From assembly GCA_017502085.1 (NCBI GenBank), contig JAFVVQ010000014.1, positions 83,500 through 147,499 on the forward strand: a DNA stretch of 64,000 bases, given 5' to 3'. The notes under the pieces were generated by a model, which worked only from the letters and a program-made list of their open reading frames with translations, was not told the origin of the DNA and searched no databases. Positions 28,600 through 36,840 of the stretch are shown here, piece after piece (position 1 is the stretch's first letter; each line of letters opens with the position of its first letter). The position numbers and the translations under genes were made by a program. This DNA comes from Clostridia bacterium (GTDB lineage Bacteria > Bacillota > Clostridia > Oscillospirales > Acutalibacteraceae).

Positions 28600-29340
28600 A
28601 TGATTTGCATTATTTTAGCGGCGGGATATGCCACAAGGCTTTTCCCGCTGACGGAAAACACTCCGAAACCTCTTCTTGAAATCGGCGGCAGAACCCTACT
28701 CGATATGCTCATTGAAAACGTTGATTCAACGCACTGTGCCGATGAATACATTATTGTTTCCAACCATAAATTTTACCGCCGTTTCACCGAATGGGCAAAG
28801 GGGAAAACGCAGAAAATTACCGTTATCGACGACGGCTCAAACAGTAACGAAGAACGGCTCGGTGCGGTCAAAGATATGCTTCTTGCCGTTGAAAAACTCG
28901 GCATTGACGACGATATTTTTGTTGCCGCGGGCGACAACGTGCTTGACTTCTCACTCAAAGACTTCGTTGACTATGCAATAAGCAAGGAAACTTCGTGCGT
29001 TATGCGGTATTCCGAGCCCGACAAAGCGAAAATCAGCAGAAGCGGATGCCTTGTTATCGATGAAAACGAAAAAGTTCTGCTGATGCAGGAAAAACCTGAA
29101 AATCCCGCCTCGGAATGGTGCTGCCCTCCGTTTTATTACTATAAATCAGACGATCTGAAATTAATCAGAGAATCCGTCGACGGCGGCTGCCCTTCGGATT
29201 CACCGGGCGGTCTCGTTGAGTGGCTCTGCACACGTACGGTTATCCACGCATACGAAATGACGGGCAAAAGATACGACATCGGTAACCTCGAAAGCTACCG
29301 CAACGCATTATCCATTTTTTCTGAAAGGCAGAGTGATTGA
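28600..29340 (+). CDS. Sugar-1-phosphate nucleotidyltransferase
   Basis: A 246-residue NTP-transferase domain protein that would form an NDP-sugar. The signature LAAGYATRLFPLTENTPKPL (with Ala-Thr where many have Gly-Thr) and GDNVLDF, carrying the metal-binding Asp, are present. ATG 28600 follows CGGAGGA; the open frame starts earlier inside the upstream gene. Sugar and nucleotide are not assigned. It lacks the left-handed helix domain of GlmU-type enzymes. Confidence 0.87.
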   Translation: MICIILAAGYATRLFPLTENTPKPLLEIGGRTLLDMLIENVDSTHCADEYIIVSNHKFYRRFTEWAKGKTQKITVIDDGSNSNEERLGAVKDMLLAVEKLGIDDDIFVAAGDNVLDFSLKDFVDYAISKETSCVMRYSEPDKAKISRSGCLVIDENEKVLLMQEKPENPASEWCCPPFYYYKSDDLKLIRESVDGGCPSDSPGGLVEWLCTRTVIHAYEMTGKRYDIGNLESYRNALSIFSERQSD

Positions 29341-30328
29341 TACGAAAACCGAAAAGAAAAAGAACAAAGGACTCAAAGCTCTGGTAATTCTGCTGATACT
29401 TCTGTTGGCTCTGATTATTGCCGCACTCGGCGTTACCAACCATTACCTGGGCAAAATCAACCGTGTCACCGATAACAGCATTATTTCGGCAGAGGATGAA
29501 TTCTTTGACACCGACCCCGATGACGGCTCACTCGAAAAGCTTGACCCGAACAGCGTTATCTGGAACGGTGACGGTTACAGCGGCTCGGATTCGCATCTGA
29601 TAAACATTCTTCTCGTCGGTCAGGACAGACGCCCCGGCGAAGGCAGACAGCGTTCCGACACGATGATTCTCTGCAGCTTCAATCCCGAAACAAACGAACT
29701 TGCAATGATATCGTTCCTGCGTGATCTTTACGTTCAGATTCCCGGCTACTCCGATAACCGAATGAATGCCGCCTACGTTTTCGGCGGATTTCCGCTTCTG
29801 AAAGCAACTCTCTTTCAGAATTTCGGCGTGACGGTCGACGGTTGCTTTGAGGTCGATTTCAGCGGATTCAAGAAAATCATCGATATCGTCGGCGGAGTTG
29901 ACATTCACCTGACTGCCGCTGAGGCGAAAATCGTCGGAGACGGTGCGAAAGAAGGTATGTGCCATCTCGACGGAGACCACGCACTGATATATGCGAGAAT
30001 CCGAAAGATTGACAGCGACTTTCAGCGTACCTCGAGGCAGAGAAAAGTGCTCAATGCCATTTTCAACAACGTCAGGAACTGCAGTGTTCCCGAGCTTCTC
30101 GACCTTGTTGATGAGATTCTGCCCATACTTACAACAGATATGACAAATACTGATATTATGTCCCTTGCTATAAAGTATGCCCCTGCCGTTGCGGGTCTGA
30201 AGATAGACACTCACTCCGTTCCCTCAGACGGCAACTATAAATCCGCCATGATAAGAGGTATGGCGGTCAAAGTTCCCGACCTTTATCTCAACAAGAAAAA
30301 AATATTTGAAGAATATCTTCCGATGTAA
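29333..30328 (+). CDS. LCP family (LytR-CpsA-Psr) glycopolymer ligase
   Basis: Membrane-anchored phosphotransferase of 331 residues that attaches undecaprenyl-linked glycopolymers to peptidoglycan. A short Lys-rich cytoplasmic start is followed by one membrane helix (about 14-36). The LCP domain has LVGQDRRPGEGRQRSDTMIL, FLRDLYVQIPG and HLDGDHALIYARIRKIDSDF, with the conserved Arg and Asp residues. The GTG start overlaps the previous stop. It is the last gene of the rightward polysaccharide unit, before a terminator, and implies a wall-anchored product. Confidence 0.93.
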   Translation: MIDTKTEKKKNKGLKALVILLILLLALIIAALGVTNHYLGKINRVTDNSIISAEDEFFDTDPDDGSLEKLDPNSVIWNGDGYSGSDSHLINILLVGQDRRPGEGRQRSDTMILCSFNPETNELAMISFLRDLYVQIPGYSDNRMNAAYVFGGFPLLKATLFQNFGVTVDGCFEVDFSGFKKIIDIVGGVDIHLTAAEAKIVGDGAKEGMCHLDGDHALIYARIRKIDSDFQRTSRQRKVLNAIFNNVRNCSVPELLDLVDEILPILTTDMTNTDIMSLAIKYAPAVAGLKIDTHSVPSDGNYKSAMIRGMAVKVPDLYLNKKKIFEEYLPM

Positions 30329-30334
30329 AAACAT

Positions 30335-30378
30335 AAAGCCGACTCACCTTAAAAAGTGAATCGGCTTTGACTTTTTTT
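30335..30378. terminator. Bidirectional intrinsic terminator
   Basis: A 13-bp stem with one mismatch (AAAGCCGACTCAC at 30335-30347, GTGAATCGGCTTT at 30356-30368) and an 8-nt loop lies between convergent genes and is followed on the plus strand by a T-run. It ends the rightward polysaccharide operon and probably the leftward one. Confidence 0.85.
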
Positions 30379-31477
30379 ATTTGATGTGAAGTTTCTTCAG
30401 GATGAATTTAAGCTTCTTTTTAACAGGCATATTCAGAAAATCTTCCAGATTGCGCAAACGTTTGCTTTTCTTTTTGAATTTCTTTTCGGAAATCTTATAA
30501 ACTGCCTTTATGTTTTTTTCGGTAAGATAATTCAGATTTTCGCTCAGCCAGGCTTCGTTATCCTCTGAAAAAACTTCTTTACGCGATAAATAAGGCTTTA
30601 TATAAGGCCAGTAAACGTCGTATGCTTCGGCAAGTTCATCATAATTGCGTATTTTGCGCTTTGCAAGATAATTGAAACGGGCAATCAGATTTTGCAAAGC
30701 ACTGTTTGCACAGAATTCGTCTGCTGCCTCTTTGGTGCAATTCTTTCTGACAAAGCCTTCTTTTGCCTTGAATATTTCAATCTGACCGAATAACGGAAAA
30801 AATCTTGTCGTTCCGTTTGAATTGAAACAGTAATATCTGTATAAAGATTCATCGATAAATGTCATCTTATCAACAAAAGTCAGATATTGAAAATTCAAAA
30901 GATGGTCTTCTCCGCTGACAAGTCCCTCACGGAAACGCAGATTGTTTTCCATAAGAATTCTTCTGATATAGAGCTTGGAATGCGTGAAAGGCATCAGATA
31001 TTTTGAGCAGATACCGATAATTTCTTCGGCATCCGATTCGGAAAAATCAATCTGACAGCTGTTTTCGCAGAAAGTTTTAATTATCTTTTTATGATACTCC
31101 GTTATTCCTGCAACAACCAACTGCGCGCCCGATGAAATCAGGGCTTTCATCAGATTTTCAACCATTGTCGGATCAACTTCATCATCGGCATCAACAAAAC
31201 ATAAGAAATCGGAGGATGCATTCAGTATTCCTTCATTTCTTGCCGACGAAACACCGCCGTTTTGCTTATGAATGACTTTTATTCTGCTGTCTCCGAACGC
31301 AAGTTTATCGCAAATTTCACCGCTTTTATCGGGAGACCCGTCATCAACCAGAATAATTTCCAGATTGTCATACGTCTGAGCCTGTATTGATCTTACGGTT
31401 GTCTCAAGCGTACCTTCAACCTTGTAAACAGGAACAATAACGGAAACACGGGCATCTGAAGTATTATTTAATGACAA
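30377..31477 (-). CDS. GT2 glycosyltransferase
   Basis: A 366-residue GT-A glycosyltransferase: VSVIVPVYKVEGTLETTVRS, VDDGSPDKSGEICDKLA, CFVDADDEVDPTMVENL. TTG at 31477 lies 8 bp after AAGGAG; the in-frame GTG at 31486 would overlap that site. The C-terminus is Lys-rich. It is the last gene of the leftward operon with the UDP-GlcA/GalA genes, so it may add a hexuronic acid. Confidence 0.88.
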   Translation of the reverse strand: MSLNNTSDARVSVIVPVYKVEGTLETTVRSIQAQTYDNLEIILVDDGSPDKSGEICDKLAFGDSRIKVIHKQNGGVSSARNEGILNASSDFLCFVDADDEVDPTMVENLMKALISSGAQLVVAGITEYHKKIIKTFCENSCQIDFSESDAEEIIGICSKYLMPFTHSKLYIRRILMENNLRFREGLVSGEDHLLNFQYLTFVDKMTFIDESLYRYYCFNSNGTTRFFPLFGQIEIFKAKEGFVRKNCTKEAADEFCANSALQNLIARFNYLAKRKIRNYDELAEAYDVYWPYIKPYLSRKEVFSEDNEAWLSENLNYLTEKNIKAVYKISEKKFKKKSKRLRNLEDFLNMPVKKKLKFILKKLHIK

Positions 31478-31490
31478 GTAATACACTCCT

Positions 31491-31760
31491 TTAATTCAGC
31501 AATCCGTTTTCGGAAAGCTGGTTGAGAAAATCGCCGAGGTCTGCGGATGCTTCGTCACGGGAAACGGTATAATTCTTCAGAACTGCATCCAGAAGTTCGT
31601 CAAAAGTTTTCTCCTCCGAAAGCTGTTCCCAGAGGAATTTGCTCACGGGATTGAATATAACAAGGTGCGCTCCGCACGAAGAATCGACGGGCACCGCAAG
31701 GGCTTCTCCCGCAATTTCTCTGACGACGTAGCCCTGCTTTATACTGTATTTCTTTTCCAT
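31491..31760 (-). CDS. PqqD-like small protein (RRE fold)
   Basis: An 89-residue PqqD-family protein. YVVREIAGEALAVPVDSS, IFNPVSKFLWEQL and the C-terminal helix ADLGDFLNQLSENGLL follow the family pattern of a three-stranded sheet and helix bundle that in RiPP systems binds leader peptides. No radical SAM enzyme or precursor peptide is visible nearby. The frame is open 62 codons further upstream into the dehydrogenase gene, but ATG 31760 behind GGGTGA gives the standard N-terminus. Its role in a polysaccharide operon is unknown; the NTP_transf_5 gene at 27375 is its likely functional partner. Confidence 0.83.
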   Translation of the reverse strand: MEKKYSIKQGYVVREIAGEALAVPVDSSCGAHLVIFNPVSKFLWEQLSEEKTFDELLDAVLKNYTVSRDEASADLGDFLNQLSENGLLN

Positions 31761-31779
31761 ATCATTCACCCTTATCTGC

Positions 31780-33021
31780 TCAGTCTCTTCTGAAAAGATC
31801 TCTTGTGTAGAGCTTATCCGAAACATCATCAAGACAGGAATCGTAGCGGTTAGCAATGATCGCATCGCTTCTGCGCTTGAATTCCTCGAAATCGTTGACG
31901 ATTTCACTGCCAAAGAACGTCGTGCCGTCTTCGAGCGAAGGCTCATAGATGATAACCGTTGCGCCCTTTGCCTTGATTCGCTTCATAACACCCTGAATAC
32001 TGCTCTGACGGAAGTTATCACTGCCGGTTTTCATAGTCAGTCTGTATACGCCGATAGTAACGTGCTTTTCGTGATTGGCATCGTAATCCATCTGCTCATC
32101 ATATCCGTAATACCCCGCCATACGAAGCACTCTGTCAGCAATGAAGCCTTTTCTCGTGCGGTTGGATTCAACAATAGCGGAAATCATATTTTCAGGCACG
32201 TGGTCATAGTTTGCAAGAAGCTGTTTCGTATCCTTGGGCAGACAGTAACCGCCGTAGCCGAAGGATGGATTGTTATAGTGATCGCCGATTCTCGGGTCGA
32301 GACAGACACCGTCAATGATATTCTTTGAATTCAGACCCTTCATCTCAGCATACGTATCAAGTTCATTGAAATAGCTGACTCTCAGAGCAAGGTACGTATT
32401 TGCGAAAAGCTTGACCGCCTCCGCCTCCGTAAAGCCCATAATCAGAGTCGGAATATCCTCCTTGATCGCCCCCTCCTTGAGAAGGGATGCAAAGGTTTCA
32501 GCCGCCCTGACAAGACGCTCATCATCCATAACCGTGCCGACAATGATTCGGCTGGGATAAAGATTATCGTAGAGAGCCCTGGATTCTCTGAGGAATTCGG
32601 GACAGAATATGATATTTTTGCTGCCCGTTTTTTCTCTGATGCTCTGTGTGTATCCGACGGGTATAGTGGATTTGATGACCATAACCGCATCGGAATTAAC
32701 CTTCATAACTGCATCGATAACGTTTTCAACCGCCGACGTATCAAAGAAATTTTTATTCGTATCGTAGTTTGTGGGTGCGGCAATGATAACAAATTCCGCA
32801 TCCTTATATGCCTCATCCGTATCAAGAGTGGCTTTCAGATCGAGCTTTTTGTTGGCAAGATAATCCTCGATATAATCATCCTGAATCGGGGAAATACGGT
32901 TATTGATTTTTTCAACCTTTTCGGGAATGATATCAACCGCTGTGACGGAATGATTCTGTGCGAGTAGCGTTGCGATTGAAAGACCGACGTAACCGGTACC
33001 TGCAACTGCAATTTTCATCAT
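31780..33021 (-). CDS. ugd: UDP-glucose 6-dehydrogenase
   Basis: A 413-residue NAD-dependent enzyme giving UDP-glucuronate. [19 protein letters not shown] opens the Rossmann domain, KSTIPVGYT and [10 protein letters not shown] are family blocks, and [20 protein letters not shown] holds the catalytic cysteine, in the form typical of UDP-glucose enzymes and unlike the TviB-type gene at 5826. The start overlaps the preceding gene's stop; ATG 33018 is an equally good start one codon in. Confidence 0.93.
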   Translation of the reverse strand: MMKIAVAGTGYVGLSIATLLAQNHSVTAVDIIPEKVEKINNRISPIQDDYIEDYLANKKLDLKATLDTDEAYKDAEFVIIAAPTNYDTNKNFFDTSAVENVIDAVMKVNSDAVMVIKSTIPVGYTQSIREKTGSKNIIFCPEFLRESRALYDNLYPSRIIVGTVMDDERLVRAAETFASLLKEGAIKEDIPTLIMGFTEAEAVKLFANTYLALRVSYFNELDTYAEMKGLNSKNIIDGVCLDPRIGDHYNNPSFGYGGYCLPKDTKQLLANYDHVPENMISAIVESNRTRKGFIADRVLRMAGYYGYDEQMDYDANHEKHVTIGVYRLTMKTGSDNFRQSSIQGVMKRIKAKGATVIIYEPSLEDGTTFFGSEIVNDFEEFKRRSDAIIANRYDSCLDDVSDKLYTRDLFRRD

Positions 33022-34100
33022 AATCCCTCTCTTAAATAAAAATCTTTATACCATTCTGCAAATTTTCTCAGACCCTCGCGCAAAGGCGTTGACGGTTTGA
33101 AACCGAAATCACGCTCGAGCGCAGACGTATCTGCATAAGTCACGGGCACGTCACCTGCCTGCATCGGAACAAGCTCCTTGTGCGCTTCAAAATCGTAATT
33201 TTCGGGCAAAACACCCGCACGGACAAGCTCCTGCTGAAGAATATCCACGAAATCAAGAAGATTTTCGGGACTGTTGTTGCCGATATTATAGACTCTGTAA
33301 GGCGGAATCGGCAGACCGTCTTCACCGTTTTTCTTTTCGGGAGCGCACTGCATAACACGTTTGATGCCCTCAACAATATCGTCAACAAAGGTGAAATCCC
33401 TCTTGCAGTTGCCGAAGTTGAAAATCTGTATTTTTTCGCCTCTGATCAGCTTATCCGTGAAACCGAAATAAGCCATATCGGGTCTGCCGGCGGGACCGTA
33501 AACGGTGAAAAAGCGAAGTCCCGTCGAGGGAACATTATAAATCTTTGAATAAGCGTGAGCCATCAGCTCGTTACTCTTTTTTGAAGCCGCATAAAGGCTG
33601 ACGGGATTATCAACCTTATCGTCGGTGCTGTACGGGATTTTGGTATTCGAGCCGTAAACCGACGAAGAAGATGCATAAACGAGATGCTCAACGGGATTGT
33701 GGCGGCAAGCCTCAAGTATATTATAAAATCCGATGATATTGCTCTCGATATACACGTCGGGATTGGTTATCGAATAACGTACGCCCGCCTGGGCAGCCAG
33801 GTTGACAACAACGTCAAAACCGTATTTTCTGAACAAGGATTCAATCAGCGGTTTATCGGCAATATTTCCCTCAACAAAAATCCACTCGCTCCCCTTTTTT
33901 TCGGATGCAAGAGCACCGATTTCCTCAAGACGGTATTTTTTGATTGATACGTCATAATAATCGTTCAGATTATCAACACCGATAACGGTAATTTTTTCGG
34001 TGCTTCGGAGCAGCTCGGTTACAAGGTTTGCACCGATGAAGCCCGCGGCACCCGTTACAAGAACGGTTTTGCCGTTAAGATTAATATTCTGAGAAAGCAT
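33018..34100 (-). CDS. UDP-glucuronate 4-epimerase (CapI/GAE type)
   Basis: Extended SDR of 360 residues. [36 protein letters not shown] (the hallmark of UDP-GlcA epimerases), [17 protein letters not shown] and [18 protein letters not shown] are present. With the downstream Ugd it makes UDP-galacturonate. ATG 34100 is 8 bp after AGGTGA and is preferred over the in-frame GTG at 34112. It is the first gene of the leftward operon, with a promoter at 34138-34166. Confidence 0.9.
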   Translation of the reverse strand: MLSQNINLNGKTVLVTGAAGFIGANLVTELLRSTEKITVIGVDNLNDYYDVSIKKYRLEEIGALASEKKGSEWIFVEGNIADKPLIESLFRKYGFDVVVNLAAQAGVRYSITNPDVYIESNIIGFYNILEACRHNPVEHLVYASSSSVYGSNTKIPYSTDDKVDNPVSLYAASKKSNELMAHAYSKIYNVPSTGLRFFTVYGPAGRPDMAYFGFTDKLIRGEKIQIFNFGNCKRDFTFVDDIVEGIKRVMQCAPEKKNGEDGLPIPPYRVYNIGNNSPENLLDFVDILQQELVRAGVLPENYDFEAHKELVPMQAGDVPVTYADTSALERDFGFKPSTPLREGLRKFAEWYKDFYLREGL

Positions 34101-34137
34101 AGCCGATTTCACCTGCCATTAATCCATATATATAATT

Positions 34138-34166
34138 ATTATATTTTAAAAAAAAGAAAAAATCAA
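34138..34166 (-). promoter_or_regulatory. Promoter of the UDP-GlcA/GalA operon
   Basis: Reading leftward: -35 TTGATT (34166-34161), 17-bp spacer, -10 TATAAT (34143-34138), about 40 bp before the start at 34100. The surrounding DNA is very AT-rich. Confidence 0.7.
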
Positions 34167-34187
34167 GATATTTATAAATTAATTCAA

Positions 34188-34216
34188 GGGTAACCGTCGG
34201 ACTGTGTCGGTTACCC
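34188..34216 (-). terminator. Hairpin after phosphodiesterase gene
   Basis: GGGTAACCG (34188-34196) and CGGTTACCC (34208-34216) form a 9-bp stem with an 11-nt loop directly downstream of the 34224 stop. The following bases are T-rich but without a clean T-run, so termination is likely but not certain. Confidence 0.55.
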
Positions 34217-34223
34217 CTGAAAT

Positions 34224-34691
34224 TTATATAAGATCTCTGAATTTAAAAGTGACGTTGCCGTCGGTGATATCGAAGATACAGTATGCTCCTCTGCCTGTCA
34301 CCGCACCGGGATTAAGCACAAGCATACCGTCACGCATTTCATAAGCGGAAATGTGGCTGTGACCGTAGAGACAGATGTCCGCACCTTTCGATTTTGCCGT
34401 TCTGACAAGATTATCAAGGCTCTGCTCAACGTCATAAAGGTCGCCGTGAGTAATGAAAAACGTTTTGTCTCCGGCATTGAACACCTCGTAAGCCGACTTG
34501 CCCGAATCATAATCCCAGTTACCCTTGACACAGACGGATTTTACCTTTGAATCAAAGGCGGTAACGTCTTCGAAATTATCGATACCGTCGCCGAGAAAAA
34601 CGAAAAGCTGAGCTTCGTTGCGGTGCTTTGCAATGATTTTCTTGAGATTATCTTTATCGTTATGTACGTCGGATAATACAATTATTTTCAT
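34224..34691 (-). CDS. YfcE/MJ0936-type metallophosphoesterase
   Basis: A 155-residue calcineurin-like phosphodiesterase: IVLSDVHNDKDNLKKII, FLGDGIDNFED, VKGNWDYDSG, THGDLYDVEQ and GHSHISAYEM supply the Asp, His and Asn metal ligands in the right order. Family members hydrolyse phosphodiesters; the physiological substrate is unknown. It stands alone between the polysaccharide locus and aquaporin. Confidence 0.92.
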   Translation of the reverse strand: MKIIVLSDVHNDKDNLKKIIAKHRNEAQLFVFLGDGIDNFEDVTAFDSKVKSVCVKGNWDYDSGKSAYEVFNAGDKTFFITHGDLYDVEQSLDNLVRTAKSKGADICLYGHSHISAYEMRDGMLVLNPGAVTGRGAYCIFDITDGNVTFKFRDLI

Positions 34692-34709
34692 AAAAAATCC
34701 TCTGATATG

Positions 34710-34738
34710 TTGATTTATTTTTCTTTTGGATATATAAT
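34710..34738 (+). promoter_or_regulatory. Promoter of aquaporin gene
   Basis: -35 TTGATT (34710-34715), 17-bp spacer and -10 TATAAT (34733-34738), 30 bp before ATG 34768, which has AAAGGAGG just upstream. Confidence 0.78.
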
Positions 34739-34767
34739 TTTATTACTAAACTAAAGGAGGAATCCGT

Positions 34768-35439
34768 ATGAACTCTGTTAAAAAGTACGTGGCGGAATTC
34801 ATCGGCACATTTGTGCTTGTGTTCTTCGCCTGCGGCACAGCAGCCGTAACAGGCTGCAAAAGCGGTGAAATCAATGCCGCTTATTTCATGACCGCCCTTG
34901 CATTCGGTCTTGTTATCGTTGCAATGGCATACTCAATCGGCAACGTCTCGGGTTGCCATATCAACCCCGCAGTTTCAATTGCAATGCTTGTCAGCAAGAA
35001 GCTCGGCATCGTTGATTTCATCGGCTATATCGTTGCTCAGTTCGCAGGCGCAATTGCGGGCGCAGCAGCTCTGATGGGTGTTATCGGCAAGGATATGGGT
35101 CTCGGCACAAACGCTCTCTATCAGGGCGACACCGTCAAGTCACTCATCATCGAGGTCATTCTCACCTTCGTTTTCGTCATTGCCATTCTCGGCGTTACAT
35201 CCAAAATTGAAAACGGTGCGGTTGCAGGTATCGTTATCGGTCTGACCCTCACTCTCGTTCACATTCTCGGCATTTTCTTCACAGGTACTTCTGTCAACCC
35301 CGCAAGAAGCTTCGGTCCCGCACTCTTTATGGGCGGCGATGCTCTGAGCTGCGTATGGGTATTCATTGTTGCGCCCCTTGTCGGCGGTGTTCTTGCCGCA
35401 CTTGTTTACGGTTTTCTTGCAGGTAAGAAGGCTGAATAA
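34768..35439 (+). CDS. aqpZ: Aquaporin / glycerol facilitator family (AqpZ-like)
   Basis: MIP channel of 223 residues with six membrane segments. Both pore motifs are intact: SGCHINPAVSIAM (first NPA) and GTSVNPARSFGPALF (second NPA). The Arg after the second NPA is the selectivity-filter arginine. SVNPARSFGPA and the short length favour a water channel over a glycerol facilitator. It is a single-gene unit with its own promoter and terminator. Confidence 0.92.
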   Translation: MNSVKKYVAEFIGTFVLVFFACGTAAVTGCKSGEINAAYFMTALAFGLVIVAMAYSIGNVSGCHINPAVSIAMLVSKKLGIVDFIGYIVAQFAGAIAGAAALMGVIGKDMGLGTNALYQGDTVKSLIIEVILTFVFVIAILGVTSKIENGAVAGIVIGLTLTLVHILGIFFTGTSVNPARSFGPALFMGGDALSCVWVFIVAPLVGGVLAALVYGFLAGKKAE

Positions 35440-35469
35440 CCGTTAAATTAATTGAAACAGAAAAAATCT

Positions 35470-35505
35470 GACCGATATCAAAGGCGATATCGGTCAATTT
35501 TTTTT
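35470..35505. terminator. Bidirectional intrinsic terminator
   Basis: GACCGATATC (35470-35479) and GATATCGGTC (35486-35495) form a perfect 10-bp stem with a 6-nt loop, with a T-run on the plus strand and A-run before it, between the convergent aquaporin and SDR genes. Confidence 0.9.
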
Positions 35506-36655
35506 AGTCATTATCTGACTTTTTGGATTTTTCTTCAAGCTTCTCTTTCTTCTTGTTGTACTTATCCTGAAGCTTTTCCTTTTCCTTATTGAACTTTTCT
35601 TCAAGTTTTTTGAGATCTTTGCTGAACTCTTTATAAGTATGTTCCTGCTTTTCTCTCTCTTTTTCATCCTCTTCTCTTTCCTGCATCCATTTGATTGTAT
35701 CACGCAAGGATTCCTCGAGAGTCATAGGATTATAGCCAAGCTCATTTTTTGCCTTGAAGCAGGAGAAATTGCAATTTTCGCAAAGCTTACGCACCGAATA
35801 CTCGTTGAGAAGCGGAGGAAGCTTGAGAGTATCGAAAATCTTCTCAATCGTGGGCAGAAGTCCGACAATAAACGATTTTTTCAGCTTGATTTTCGGGGGC
35901 TTATTGCCGCAGACAAAAGCAAGGGTTCTGATGAATTCATCAAGTGTATGTGCGTATCCGCTGAGTATGTAACATTCGCCGTTACCGCCCTTTTCGGCAG
36001 CAGCAACCATACCCTTCGCGACGTCTCTGACGTCAACGAAATTGTATCCGCCGAAATCCAACGAAACAGGGAAAAGACCCTTGAGATAAAGATTGAGCAT
36101 TGTGCCGACGCTTGATGTGTTGTTATTGTCGTAAGGACCGATGCAGCAGCTCGGATGAACAACACAGATCTTGAGGTTTTCGTCTGCGCTGTCAAGAACA
36201 AACTGCGTTGCGGATGCCTTGGATTTGGCATAAGTACCCTCAAGCAGGTCGGGATCGAATGAATCGATTTCACTGATGATATTCACATCGTCACTTGTGG
36301 GAATTGCGTCAACCGACGAGCAGAAAACAAGATTCTTTACACCGCATTTTTTGCATGCGGCAACAACGTTCTTTGTGCCTTCAAAATTGACAGCCCACAC
36401 CTGCTTATCTTTTGTGCCGCTGATATCAACGATACCTGCAACGTGATAAACGGTATCTGCGCCTTCGAATGCCTGTTCGCACTGCTCAAGGTTCGTGACG
36501 TCACCCATAAACTTTTCAACGTCCATACCGTCAAAATAAGGACTGTCTGTGCGGAGAAGCAAACGCATTTTTTCGCCTCTGGATTCAAGTTCTTTGACCA
36601 GAGCAAAACCAACGTAGCCCTTGCCACCGGTGATTACGTTAAGCTTTTTTTCCAT
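35504..36655 (-). CDS. Extended SDR (dihydroflavonol-reductase-like) with charged coiled-coil tail
   Basis: A 383-residue NAD(P)-dependent SDR. It has VITGGKGYVGFALVKELESR at the N-terminus, VYHVAGIVDISG, and GTYAKSKASATQFV containing the catalytic YxxxK. The SDR domain ends near residue 325 with GYNPMTLEESLRDTIKWMQE. The last 55-60 residues are almost purely Lys, Glu and Asp with heptad-like spacing (KLEEKFNKEKEKLQDKYNKK), a likely coiled coil not seen in ordinary family members. Substrate unknown. It is a single gene with its own promoter. Confidence 0.87.
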   Translation of the reverse strand: MEKKLNVITGGKGYVGFALVKELESRGEKMRLLLRTDSPYFDGMDVEKFMGDVTNLEQCEQAFEGADTVYHVAGIVDISGTKDKQVWAVNFEGTKNVVAACKKCGVKNLVFCSSVDAIPTSDDVNIISEIDSFDPDLLEGTYAKSKASATQFVLDSADENLKICVVHPSCCIGPYDNNNTSSVGTMLNLYLKGLFPVSLDFGGYNFVDVRDVAKGMVAAAEKGGNGECYILSGYAHTLDEFIRTLAFVCGNKPPKIKLKKSFIVGLLPTIEKIFDTLKLPPLLNEYSVRKLCENCNFSCFKAKNELGYNPMTLEESLRDTIKWMQEREEDEKEREKQEHTYKEFSKDLKKLEEKFNKEKEKLQDKYNKKKEKLEEKSKKSDND

Positions 36656-36697
36656 AATTGTCCCCTCTTATTTGCAGTAGTCTGCATATTTTTCTAT

Positions 36698-36726
36698 ATT
36701 TTAACATTATTTTAACAAAATGTCAA
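36698..36726 (-). promoter_or_regulatory. Promoter of the SDR gene
   Basis: Leftward -35 TTGACA (36726-36721), 17-bp spacer, -10 TAAAAT (36703-36698), about 42 bp before the start at 36655. Confidence 0.72.
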
Positions 36727-36771
36727 ATTTTAACCTTACATAAATAATATATATGCCTGAATATATAATCA

Positions 36772-36800
36772 TTGACATTTTTTTGGGTTTGGTGTAGAAT
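36772..36800 (+). promoter_or_regulatory. Promoter of proS
   Basis: -35 TTGACA (36772-36777), 17-bp spacer, -10 TAGAAT (36795-36800), 40 bp before the proS start. No T-box-like specifier structure fits in the short leader. Confidence 0.8.
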
Positions 36801-36840
36801 GTTCTGTGTTTAAATTATAGATAGTAAAGAGGTTTCAGCT

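Noticed and set aside
31761-31946. 62-residue N-terminal extension of the PqqD-like protein
   Set aside because: It lies inside the ugd gene in another frame; ATG 31760 has its own ribosome site and family-like start.
36731-36840. T-box riboswitch before proS
   Set aside because: The leader after the promoter is only about 40 bp and shows no T-box sequence or antiterminator.
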